A stretch of 15,659 nucleotides of DNA from an uncultured Rhodospirillaceae bacterium (GTDB lineage: Bacteria > Pseudomonadota > Alphaproteobacteria > Rhodospirillales > Casp-alpha2), in assembly GCA_913048145.1 (NCBI GenBank), contig CAJWVP010000016.1:1-15659 (forward strand), given 5' to 3'. Under the pieces are notes generated by a model, which saw nothing but the letters and a program-made list of their open reading frames with translations, did not search any database and was not told the origin of the DNA. The position numbers and the translations under genes are program-made. Below, in pieces: positions 7,552 through 13,654 of the stretch. The first letter of the stretch is position 1. The number at the start of each line of letters is the position of its first letter.

Positions 7552-7557
7552 GGAGGA
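7552..7557 (+). promoter_or_regulatory. Shine-Dalgarno sequence that sets a TTG start
   Basis: GGAGGA ends 7 bases before the TTG at 7565. The next in-frame ATG (7589) has no SD before it. This makes TTG the preferred start of the SAF-domain gene. Confidence 0.75.
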
Positions 7558-7564
7558 CCTGGCC

Positions 7565-8932
7565 TTGGCACTTTATACCCAACTACTTATGCGGGAGGCC
7601 GCGAACGACCCTTTGCGCGTCGGTATCGTTGGCGCGGGCAAATTCGGATCCATGTACCTAGCGCAAGTGATCCGGACGCCTGGCGTGCATCTAGTCGGCA
7701 TTGTCGATCTATCCATCAACAACGCGAAGCACAGTCTAGAACGAGTCGGCTGGCCCGAGGAACAATATGCGGCCCCCAGCCTAGACGCAGCTGTGCAAAG
7801 CGGTGCGACACATGTGGGTGAGGACCTGGATAAACTGGTCCGCCACCCAGCCGTCGACATCATCATCGAATGCACGGGCCACCCCATCGCCGCCGTTGAT
7901 CATTGCCTGAAAGCCTTTGAGAATGGCAAGAACGTAATCAACGTTACAGTTGAATCGGAAGCCTTCTGCGGACCCCTCCTCGCCCACAAGGCTGAGGAGG
8001 CGGGCGTCATCTATTCCATGGCCTACGGCGATCAGCCGGCCCTGGTCTGCGAGTTAGTGGACTGGGCGCGGACCTGCAGCTTTCCCATCGCAGCAGCCGG
8101 GCGCGGCCATATCTGGCTCCCAGAATATCGAGAGTCGACGCCCGAAACGGTCTGGGATCATTGGGGTCTGACAGCCGAACAGGCGGAACGCGGCGGGCTC
8201 AATCCGAAGATGTTCAACTCCTTTTTAGATGGCTCCAAACCAGCTATCGAGAGCACCGCGATCGCAAATGCCACGGGGCTAAGCGCACCATCGGACGGCC
8301 TTGCCTTTCCGCCGGGCTCCATCGACGACATCCCGACCCTAATGCGGCCAACATCGGAGGGCGGCGTACTTGAATCCAAGGGTTTGGTGGAAGTGATCTC
8401 TGCGTTGACCACGAGAGGTGAGAAAATCCCCTACGACATCCGAAAGGGGGTCTGGGTCTGTGTCGAGGCGGACACGGACTACATCAAGAACTGCTTCGAG
8501 GAGTACAAGGTTGTCACCGACCCGACCGGGCGCTACATGAGCCTCTACAAGCGGTGGCACATGATCGGTCTGGAACTCGGCATGTCCGTGGCGACGGTTG
8601 GCATTCGCCGCGAAGCAACGGGCGCGGCCATGTGCTTCAATGCCGACGTCATCGCCACGGCAAAGCGGGATTTGAAGGCTGGCGAGATTCTCGACGGCGA
8701 AGGCGGCTACACGGTTTTCGGCAAGCTCATACCGTCAGATAAGTCCTTGGCGAAGGGCCACCTACCGTTAGGTCTTGCTCATGACCTGAAGCTGATCCGT
8801 AATGTTCCACAGGATGGCTCGCTCACCTGGGAAGACGTGGACGTTGACACAACCCTGAACGCCTACCGGCTGCGCCGCGAGATGGAAGCTTTATTCGAAG
8901 TGCCGAGCAAGGCTACCGCTACATCGCTATAA
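7565..8932 (+). CDS. NAD(P)-binding oxidoreductase-like protein with C-terminal SAF domain
   Basis: A 455-residue protein with two parts. The N-terminal Rossmann domain, of the homoserine-dehydrogenase/dihydrodipicolinate-reductase type, starts at VGIVGAGKFGSM (19-30) with GAGKFG as the dinucleotide loop; D48 at the end of the second strand favours NAD(H). IECTGHPIAA (101-110) follows as in aspartate-semialdehyde and homoserine dehydrogenase folds. A SAF-like domain lies near 358-428 (ATAKRDLKAGEIL, then LPLGLAHDLKLIRNVPQDG). Such proteins are widespread beside sugar-acid and hydroxy-acid catabolic genes, but I know no assigned reaction that fits here. The TTG start is set by GGAGGA at 7552-7557. 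It is alone on its strand between two leftward operons and converges on the lyase gene at 9954-9061, with 128 bases between. Likely a redox or redox-isomerase step on the cluster's intermediate (inference). Confidence 0.85.
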   Translation: MALYTQLLMREAANDPLRVGIVGAGKFGSMYLAQVIRTPGVHLVGIVDLSINNAKHSLERVGWPEEQYAAPSLDAAVQSGATHVGEDLDKLVRHPAVDIIIECTGHPIAAVDHCLKAFENGKNVINVTVESEAFCGPLLAHKAEEAGVIYSMAYGDQPALVCELVDWARTCSFPIAAAGRGHIWLPEYRESTPETVWDHWGLTAEQAERGGLNPKMFNSFLDGSKPAIESTAIANATGLSAPSDGLAFPPGSIDDIPTLMRPTSEGGVLESKGLVEVISALTTRGEKIPYDIRKGVWVCVEADTDYIKNCFEEYKVVTDPTGRYMSLYKRWHMIGLELGMSVATVGIRREATGAAMCFNADVIATAKRDLKAGEILDGEGGYTVFGKLIPSDKSLAKGHLPLGLAHDLKLIRNVPQDGSLTWEDVDVDTTLNAYRLRREMEALFEVPSKATATSL

Positions 8933-9060
8933 TCGATTTCATGCCCTTTTGCGACTTCGTCCTGACAGCATGCCGCCATTTTCAGATCGACGATAGCTAT
9001 GGCGCTTACGGATCTGTATAGTTGTAGTGGGTCGAACTGGTGTTTCACGATGAGGCAATG

Positions 9061-9954
9061 CTACTCTGCCGCCTGGTCCACATTCTCGAAGGCGTATTTC
9101 TTCTCCGCGTCATAGTAGGCAGGAAAACCGACCAAGTCCTGAAGCTCTAGGAACGTCGCCTTACCGTCCTCGCCAACCTCACCTCTAGCTAGGCGGGCCA
9201 TTTCTGCCTGCATGCCCTGAATTGACGCCAGCATGATCGAAGACGGCCATATGGCAAGCTTGTAACCAATATCTTCCAGCTCAGCGGGGCTGAGGAACGG
9301 GGTTTTCCCCTGCTCAACCATATTTGCCATCTTTGGGCCATCGACCTCGTCGCAGTAGCGCTTCATCTCATCCAGGTTCTTTGGCGCTTCCATAAAAGTG
9401 ATGTCGACGCCGATGCGGCGGAACTCCCGACAACGCTCCATGGCTTCCTCGATCCCGTGGTTCTCGTTGGCATCCGTGCGGGCCATGATCAGTATATCGC
9501 CGCCCTCAGTGCGAACCTCTTCGCGGGCATCCACAGCGGCGCGGAACCGAGTGCAAGCCTCCGCCCGACTGACCACTTCCTTGCCTTCCGTGTGACCGCA
9601 GCGCTTTGGCGCCAGCTGGTCCTCAAGCATGATGCAGGCGAACCCCGCTGCCGCATATCCCTTTACCGTGCGTTTGATGTTGATGGCATTGCCCCAGCCC
9701 GTATCCCCATCACCGATAACGGGAATGGAGACCGCATCTATCAGATTGCGGCCCTGATCCAACATCTCCGCGTAAGAGATTAGGCCCGTGTCGGGCATGC
9801 CGATGCGCGCGGCGGCAACATTGAAGCCGCTCATGAAGGCGGCCTTAAAACCTGCCCGCTCGGCAATGCGTGTGGATATTGGATCAAAGACGCCGGGCAT
9901 GGGTAAGATACCAGGCATGTCCAGAAAGTTCTGCAGGGCTTTGGCTTGGGTCAT
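9061..9954 (-). CDS. Isocitrate lyase/PEP mutase superfamily C-C lyase, 2,3-dimethylmalate lyase-like
   Basis: TIM-barrel Mg-dependent lyase of 297 residues. Mg and substrate residues are in GDGDTGWGN (81-89), ED (111-112) and RTD (159-161). The loop reads APKRCGH (115-121), with C119 as the general acid of the C-C lyases (methylisocitrate, isocitrate and dimethylmalate lyase); PEP mutases carry a different loop, so phosphonate chemistry is unlikely. The C-terminal half (FMEAPKNLDEMKR, 187-199; NMVEQGKTPFLSP, 211-223) resembles 2,3-dimethylmalate lyase and the proteins annotated as oxaloacetate decarboxylase. Expected product: pyruvate or glyoxylate plus a carboxylate. GGAGGA (9962-9967) is 7 bases before the ATG. 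It is the last gene of the 2-hydroxyacid dehydrogenase-crotonase-lyase operon, 14 bases after the crotonase stop. Confidence 0.9.
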   Translation of the reverse strand: MTQAKALQNFLDMPGILPMPGVFDPISTRIAERAGFKAAFMSGFNVAAARIGMPDTGLISYAEMLDQGRNLIDAVSIPVIGDGDTGWGNAINIKRTVKGYAAAGFACIMLEDQLAPKRCGHTEGKEVVSRAEACTRFRAAVDAREEVRTEGGDILIMARTDANENHGIEEAMERCREFRRIGVDITFMEAPKNLDEMKRYCDEVDGPKMANMVEQGKTPFLSPAELEDIGYKLAIWPSSIMLASIQGMQAEMARLARGEVGEDGKATFLELQDLVGFPAYYDAEKKYAFENVDQAAE

Positions 9955-9968
9955 GGTTTATTCCTCCG

Positions 9969-10751
9969 TTAGCGGCCCTTGAAGGCCGGTTTTTCCTTGG
10001 CAAGGAAAGCGCGCACACCCTCGGCGTAGTCTTCAGAGTCACATGGGGCATAGCTTTCTGCCAGTTCATCGGCGGAAAGGGGCGCCGGATTATTGGTTAG
10101 GCGATTGACGAATTTCTTGGTGTAACGCATGGACAGGGGTGCGGCGGCGGCCATGCGCCCAGCCAGGTCATAGACGGCTTTGACGACCGCCTCGTCGGCC
10201 ACCAACTGGGTCACCAACCCCATGCGCAGCGCTTCCTCGGCACCGATGATGCGCCCGCTCAACAATAGGTCCAATACGTTGGCTCGACCCACCACCTTCA
10301 TCACGGGCTCCAATTCTGGGTATGCGAACGGAAAGCCCAAACGACTTATAGGCACGCCAAACTTGGACGATTCGTTAGCGATGCGAATATCGCAGGCAGC
10401 CGCGATCTCCAGCCCACCGCCGGTACAGGCCCCCTGGATAAGGGCAATTGTTGGATGCAGACAATTGACGAGGGCATCCAGTGCTAACGCCGTGGCCTTA
10501 CCATATTCAGCCGCCTGTTCAGCGTTGGCACGCACCTCCGAGAATTCTGAAATATCGGCCCCCGCCGCGAAAGCCTTGTCGCCGGCACCTCTGATCACGA
10601 TGCAGCGCACGGTCTCATCCATACTAATCTGTCCGAGAGTATAGGCCAGTTGCGCCCAAGCCTGCATGGTCAGCGCGTTACGCTTGTCCGGATTATTCAG
10701 GGTGATCGTGAGGATTTCCCCGTCGCGGGTCGCTTCAATCAGCTCGGACAT
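9969..10751 (-). CDS. Crotonase/enoyl-CoA hydratase-isomerase family protein lacking one catalytic Glu
   Basis: A 260-residue crotonase-fold protein acting on a CoA ester. Oxyanion-hole segments are FAAGADI (61-67) and ACTGGGLE (108-115). E115 matches the first catalytic Glu of enoyl-CoA hydratase (Glu144 in the rat enzyme). The second Glu (Glu164 in rat, in the QPEI motif) aligns with I135 in FGVPISRLG (131-139), so classical hydration may be impaired; isomerase, decarboxylase or hydrolase activity is possible. YPELEPVMKVVGRANVLDLLLSGR (144-167) replaces the usual GAGGTQRLPR stretch. The frame extends to 10796, but that overlaps the upstream gene; GGAGA (10758-10762), inside the end of the dehydrogenase gene, is 6 bases before the ATG at 10751. 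Only two bases separate the genes, so translation is coupled. Confidence 0.9.
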   Translation of the reverse strand: MSELIEATRDGEILTITLNNPDKRNALTMQAWAQLAYTLGQISMDETVRCIVIRGAGDKAFAAGADISEFSEVRANAEQAAEYGKATALALDALVNCLHPTIALIQGACTGGGLEIAAACDIRIANESSKFGVPISRLGFPFAYPELEPVMKVVGRANVLDLLLSGRIIGAEEALRMGLVTQLVADEAVVKAVYDLAGRMAAAAPLSMRYTKKFVNRLTNNPAPLSADELAESYAPCDSEDYAEGVRAFLAKEKPAFKGR

Positions 10752-10753
10752 GT

Positions 10754-11710
10754 CTATTCTCCGTTCAACAACCGCACCGGCGACTTGTTCATCCATCCGA
10801 TGATGTCCTCAACGGCCTGTCCGTAGGCCTTATCGTAGAGCTCCGCGATGACGTAGCCTGTGTGCCCCGTTAGGACAGCATTATCAAGACCACGCAGCGG
10901 ATGGTCCTTGGGTAGGGGCTCAATATCAAAGACGTCAAGACCAGCGCCGGCGATGCGCCGGTTCTGCAGAGTGTCCAACAAAGCTGCCTCGTTGACGATT
11001 GGTCCCCGCGAAGTATTGACGAGATAGGCCGAGGATTTCATCAGCGAAAGTTCCGCGGTGTTCACCAGATCGCGAGAGCGCTCGCTCAGCACCATGTGAA
11101 TGGTGATCACGTCGGATTGACGAAAGAATTCCTCCTTGGTGACCAATTTGACGCCAACTTCGGCGCAACGCTCCTCAGTCAGGTTCGGACTCCAGGCAAT
11201 CACATCCATATTAAAGGCCAGACCCACTGTCGCCGCCTGGGCGCCCAATTTACCTAGCCCGAGGATGCCGAGCGTCTTGCCTTGTAAGCCGACACCGAAC
11301 CCCTTCTGCCAGCCCCCAGTCTTCATGGTCTGGTCTTCCTTAGGCAGTTCCTTTGCAAGGCTAAGGATCAGCGCCCAAGCGTGTTCGAACGCGGGATAGG
11401 GAAGCATTTCAGTGCCGCAGACATCCACGCCCTGGGCTCGCGCCTCCAACATGTCGATGGACCCGTTTCGCATACCCGTCGTGACAAGTAACTTCAGGTT
11501 CGGCAGGTTTGAGAATATATAGGACGGGAACTTCGTCCGTTCGCGCATCGCGACAATTATGTCAAAGGACCTCAAGATTTCAGCGACGCGGTCTATATCG
11601 TGACCCAGGAATTCGGTGAACACGGTAACGTCGGTGTTGGGGATGCTTTCCCAGTCGGCAGCTTCCAGGGATTTGTCCTGATAATCGTCAAGGATAGCGA
11701 TACGGGGCAT
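10754..11710 (-). CDS. D-2-hydroxyacid dehydrogenase family protein
   Basis: NAD(P)-dependent reductase/dehydrogenase interconverting a 2-oxoacid and the D-2-hydroxyacid. It has 318 residues, a normal length. The Rossmann motif is GLGKLG (151-156). The catalytic triad is complete: R235 in NTSRGPIV (232-239), E264 in DVFDIEP (259-265), H283 in TGHTGYV (281-287). The open frame runs up to 11923, but that overlaps the divergent lyase gene; the ATG at 11710 gives the usual family N-terminus (MPRIAILDDYQD). No strong SD precedes it. It is the first gene of the dehydrogenase-crotonase-lyase operon and shares a 70-base divergent promoter region with the PrpB-like gene. It may reduce or oxidise the 2-oxoacid (glyoxylate, pyruvate or a branched oxoacid) released by the lyases; substrate not readable from sequence. 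Confidence 0.92.
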   Translation of the reverse strand: MPRIAILDDYQDKSLEAADWESIPNTDVTVFTEFLGHDIDRVAEILRSFDIIVAMRERTKFPSYIFSNLPNLKLLVTTGMRNGSIDMLEARAQGVDVCGTEMLPYPAFEHAWALILSLAKELPKEDQTMKTGGWQKGFGVGLQGKTLGILGLGKLGAQAATVGLAFNMDVIAWSPNLTEERCAEVGVKLVTKEEFFRQSDVITIHMVLSERSRDLVNTAELSLMKSSAYLVNTSRGPIVNEAALLDTLQNRRIAGAGLDVFDIEPLPKDHPLRGLDNAVLTGHTGYVIAELYDKAYGQAVEDIIGWMNKSPVRLLNGE

Positions 11711-11717
11711 AGTGGTT

Positions 11718-11746
11718 TTGTCTCGCTCTGGCGTGTGCGCTAGACT
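11718..11746 (+). promoter_or_regulatory. Candidate promoter for the PrpB-like gene in a 70-base divergent region
   Basis: TTGTCT (11718-11723), a 17-base spacer, then TAGACT (11741-11746); each matches consensus at 4 of 6. The transcript would start near 11753, about 28 bases before the GTG. An imperfect tandem repeat, TGCGCTAGA (11736-11744) and TGCGCGTTAGA (11746-11756), covers the -10 and start region. The opposite promoter, for the dehydrogenase operon, must lie in the same short space; TTGATA on the minus strand is a possible -35 without a good -10. Confidence 0.28.
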
Positions 11747-11766
11747 GCGCGTTAGATGTATCAAGC

Positions 11767-11773
11767 GGAGGAG
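11767..11773 (+). promoter_or_regulatory. Shine-Dalgarno sequence that sets a GTG start
   Basis: GGAGGAG ends 7 bases before the GTG at 11781. The longer in-frame start (ATG 11712) lies two bases from the divergent dehydrogenase start, and its extra 23 residues do not look like the family N-terminus. Confidence 0.8.
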
Positions 11774-11780
11774 AATAACC

Positions 11781-12743
11781 GTGACCTGGTTGGAAGGCAA
11801 AACACGCAACCCCACACCGCCTGGGACTCGGCTACGCGCATATCTGGAGAAGCCGGAAATCCTGCAGGTGCCGGGTGCACACAACGCAATGGCGGGATTG
11901 CTGGCGAAGAACGCCGGCTTCAACGCGCTCTACGTCTCGGGCGCGGCGCTGACCTTGTCTATGGGGCTGCCAGACCTCGGAATCATGGGCCTGAACGAGC
12001 TTTCTTTCATCAGCAAAACCATCAGCCGCGCCACGGACCTACCGCTGATCGTCGATGGTGACGTTGGCTACGGCGGGGCCTTGAACGCCATGCGGACCGT
12101 GCAGGAGCTGGAAAACGCCGGCGCGGCAGCCGTCCACATCGAGGACCAAATGCTGCCGAAGAAGTGCGGGCATTTGAACGACAAGCTCCTTGTAACGGCC
12201 GAAGAGGCGGCGGCGAAAATCACCGCGGCGAAGAGGGCGTCCAGCGACCTGGTCATTATCGCGCGCACGGATGCGGCCGGCGTGGAGGGCCTGGAGAGCG
12301 CCATAAGACGCGCCAAAATCTACAAGGAGGCTGGTGCCGACGTGGTCTTTCCCGATGCCCTCGCCTCAGCTGATGAATTCCGCAGCTTCGCCGATGAACT
12401 GCCCGGCTGGAAGATGGCTAACATGACCGAGTTTGGCCGCACACCGCATTTCACGGCCACGGAATTCCAGGAGATGGGATTCGATATCGTCATCTGGCCG
12501 GCCACGTCGGCCCGGGTCGAAGCCTTTGCCTGTCGTGATCTTTATAACTTCATCCGCAAGACCGGGGGCACGGACGGCTACGAGGACAAGATGCTGACCC
12601 GGGACGAGCTATACACGACCATCGGCTATCACGATTTCGAAGGCCTGGACACCAGCGTCGCCCAATCCATCGTGCCCCTGCATACAGGGGAAGATACGTC
12701 CATGCCGGTGAAGGAAGAACCGGAGCGCCTAGCCGGCGAATAG
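11781..12743 (+). CDS. Isocitrate lyase/PEP mutase superfamily lyase, methylisocitrate lyase (PrpB)-like
   Basis: A 320-residue TIM-barrel lyase. Landmarks: GLPDLG (62-67), VDGDVGYGG (91-99), HIEDQ (119-123), PKKCGH (126-131) with catalytic C129, ARTDA (161-165), NMTEFGRTP (214-222) and TRDELYTTIGY (273-283). The last two closely follow E. coli PrpB (NITEFGATP and TRNELYESINY as I recall them), making it PrpB-like over its whole length, not PEP mutase. PrpB splits 2-methylisocitrate into pyruvate and succinate; a related 2-alkylmalate or methylisocitrate substrate is the best guess. Residues 299-320 are an extra, acidic and probably flexible tail. The GTG start is set by GGAGGAG. It is transcribed away from the dehydrogenase operon and converges on the MaoC gene with three bases between stops. 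It differs clearly from the other lyase (9061-9954), so the two probably act on different substrates. Confidence 0.9.
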   Translation: MTWLEGKTRNPTPPGTRLRAYLEKPEILQVPGAHNAMAGLLAKNAGFNALYVSGAALTLSMGLPDLGIMGLNELSFISKTISRATDLPLIVDGDVGYGGALNAMRTVQELENAGAAAVHIEDQMLPKKCGHLNDKLLVTAEEAAAKITAAKRASSDLVIIARTDAAGVEGLESAIRRAKIYKEAGADVVFPDALASADEFRSFADELPGWKMANMTEFGRTPHFTATEFQEMGFDIVIWPATSARVEAFACRDLYNFIRKTGGTDGYEDKMLTRDELYTTIGYHDFEGLDTSVAQSIVPLHTGEDTSMPVKEEPERLAGE

Positions 12744-12746
12744 GGT

Positions 12747-13601
12747 TCAGCGAAAGACCGCCCGACCTTCCGAAATCGCCACTGCCCCGTCGTCGGCGAT
12801 CACCTCAACGTGGGCACCGTTCTTCACCGCTCCGTGCCGTACCGTGATGATGCCCCCCGGAATCACCATCCCCGTGAACCGGCCGGAGAACCGCGCAAGA
12901 CTAAAGGGGTCTCCGTCAGCATGCGCCTCAACCACCGCCTTAGCCGCCATCGCCCAGGTGCAAGTCCCGTGCAGGATGATGTCCGGCAGGCCAGCGGCTA
13001 AGGCCACCTCACGCTCCGTGTGAATGGGATTCCAGATATCGGCGCATTCTGAATAAACGTGCGGCAATTCCCGGGCGACCGGGACGATGGTCTCGGCCCA
13101 CGCGGCGGGCGCGTCGCCACCCAACCAAGCCGGCGCCGCCTCACCGATTACGTTATCGCCTTTCGTCTCGACATCCCGGTAGATGACGGTGGAATAGCTT
13201 GTCACCACTGCCTCGCCTGCTGAGCCCGTAATATCGAAGCGGAAGATAACCCGTGTGCCCGGCCTGGTCCGCTCCACAGAGATAACTCGACCCCGGGTAT
13301 TTAATTGATCGCCGGGCCGGATCAGTTGGTGAAAATACGTGTCCTGCGCCGCATGGACCCCTTGCAAGCGTTCCGCATCCGTCGCCCCAAACCCCGGCAT
13401 AACCCGGATATCCCGAGACGATGGCCATTCCAGCGCCACGGTCATGGCCGGCACAGCGACGATGCCACCCGGGCGCGCATCATCGAAATAGACGTCCGCC
13501 GTCTCCCCCAATACAGCAGCGTAGGCCAAGCATTGGCGGGCCGTGATGCTGAAGGAGTACACGTCTGTTTCCAGGCCAACTGCGGTGGTATTGATGGGCA
13601 T
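12747..13601 (-). CDS. Two-domain MaoC-family hydratase
   Basis: A 284-residue protein with two hot-dog domains, about 1-140 (degenerate, MaoC_N-type) and 170-284 (catalytic). The active-site segment is SECADIWNPIHTE (184-196), followed by AAGLPDIILHGTCTWA (202-217), typical of (R)-specific or mesaconyl-CoA-type hydratases. D188 and H194 are the likely catalytic pair; one extra residue stands between D and N compared with the D-x-N-P-x-H pattern. The frame extends to 13847, into the peptidase gene; GGGAG (13608-13612) is 6 bases before the ATG at 13601, which gives a normal N-terminus. It lies 53 bases after the M32 peptidase stop, so it may be co-transcribed with it, and converges on the PrpB-like gene. 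Probable role: hydration of an enoyl-CoA in the neighbouring pathway (inference). Confidence 0.88.
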   Translation of the reverse strand: MPINTTAVGLETDVYSFSITARQCLAYAAVLGETADVYFDDARPGGIVAVPAMTVALEWPSSRDIRVMPGFGATDAERLQGVHAAQDTYFHQLIRPGDQLNTRGRVISVERTRPGTRVIFRFDITGSAGEAVVTSYSTVIYRDVETKGDNVIGEAAPAWLGGDAPAAWAETIVPVARELPHVYSECADIWNPIHTEREVALAAGLPDIILHGTCTWAMAAKAVVEAHADGDPFSLARFSGRFTGMVIPGGIITVRHGAVKNGAHVEVIADDGAVAISEGRAVFR

Positions 13602-13654
13602 GGTGATCTCCCAGCAGTCGAGTACGTCCAGATATCGTAAGTCTCCGATGCGGC

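Larger units (their letters stand above)
7186..7564. other. Divergent control region between MmgE/PrpD and the SAF-domain gene
   Basis: About 380 bases without a gene I can support. The left part is AT-rich and holds a -10-like TATGAT read leftward (7231-7236), GATTAATC (7245-7252), GTTCT-TC-AGAAC (7275-7286) and the perfect 12-base palindrome TCAATCGATTGA (7290-7301). The middle (about 7310-7485) has weak open frames on both strands with no recognisable product. The right part holds the dyad at 7494-7511, a candidate rightward promoter (7502-7530) and the SD that sets the TTG start at 7565. The palindromes suggest regulator binding, although no regulator gene is in the window. Confidence 0.55.

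Noticed and set aside
8983..9016. Possible bidirectional terminator between the SAF-domain gene and the lyase gene
   Set aside because: CAGATC and GATCTG are complementary, but the arms are only 6 bp with a 22-base loop and there is no T-tract in either direction.
9061..9954. Phosphonate biosynthesis (PEP mutase with a ThDP phosphonopyruvate decarboxylase)
   Set aside because: The two genes types do occur together in phosphonate clusters, but both superfamily members here carry the Cys-containing KRCGH/KKCGH loop of C-C lyases, not the PEP mutase loop. No aminotransferase or phosphonate tailoring gene is present.
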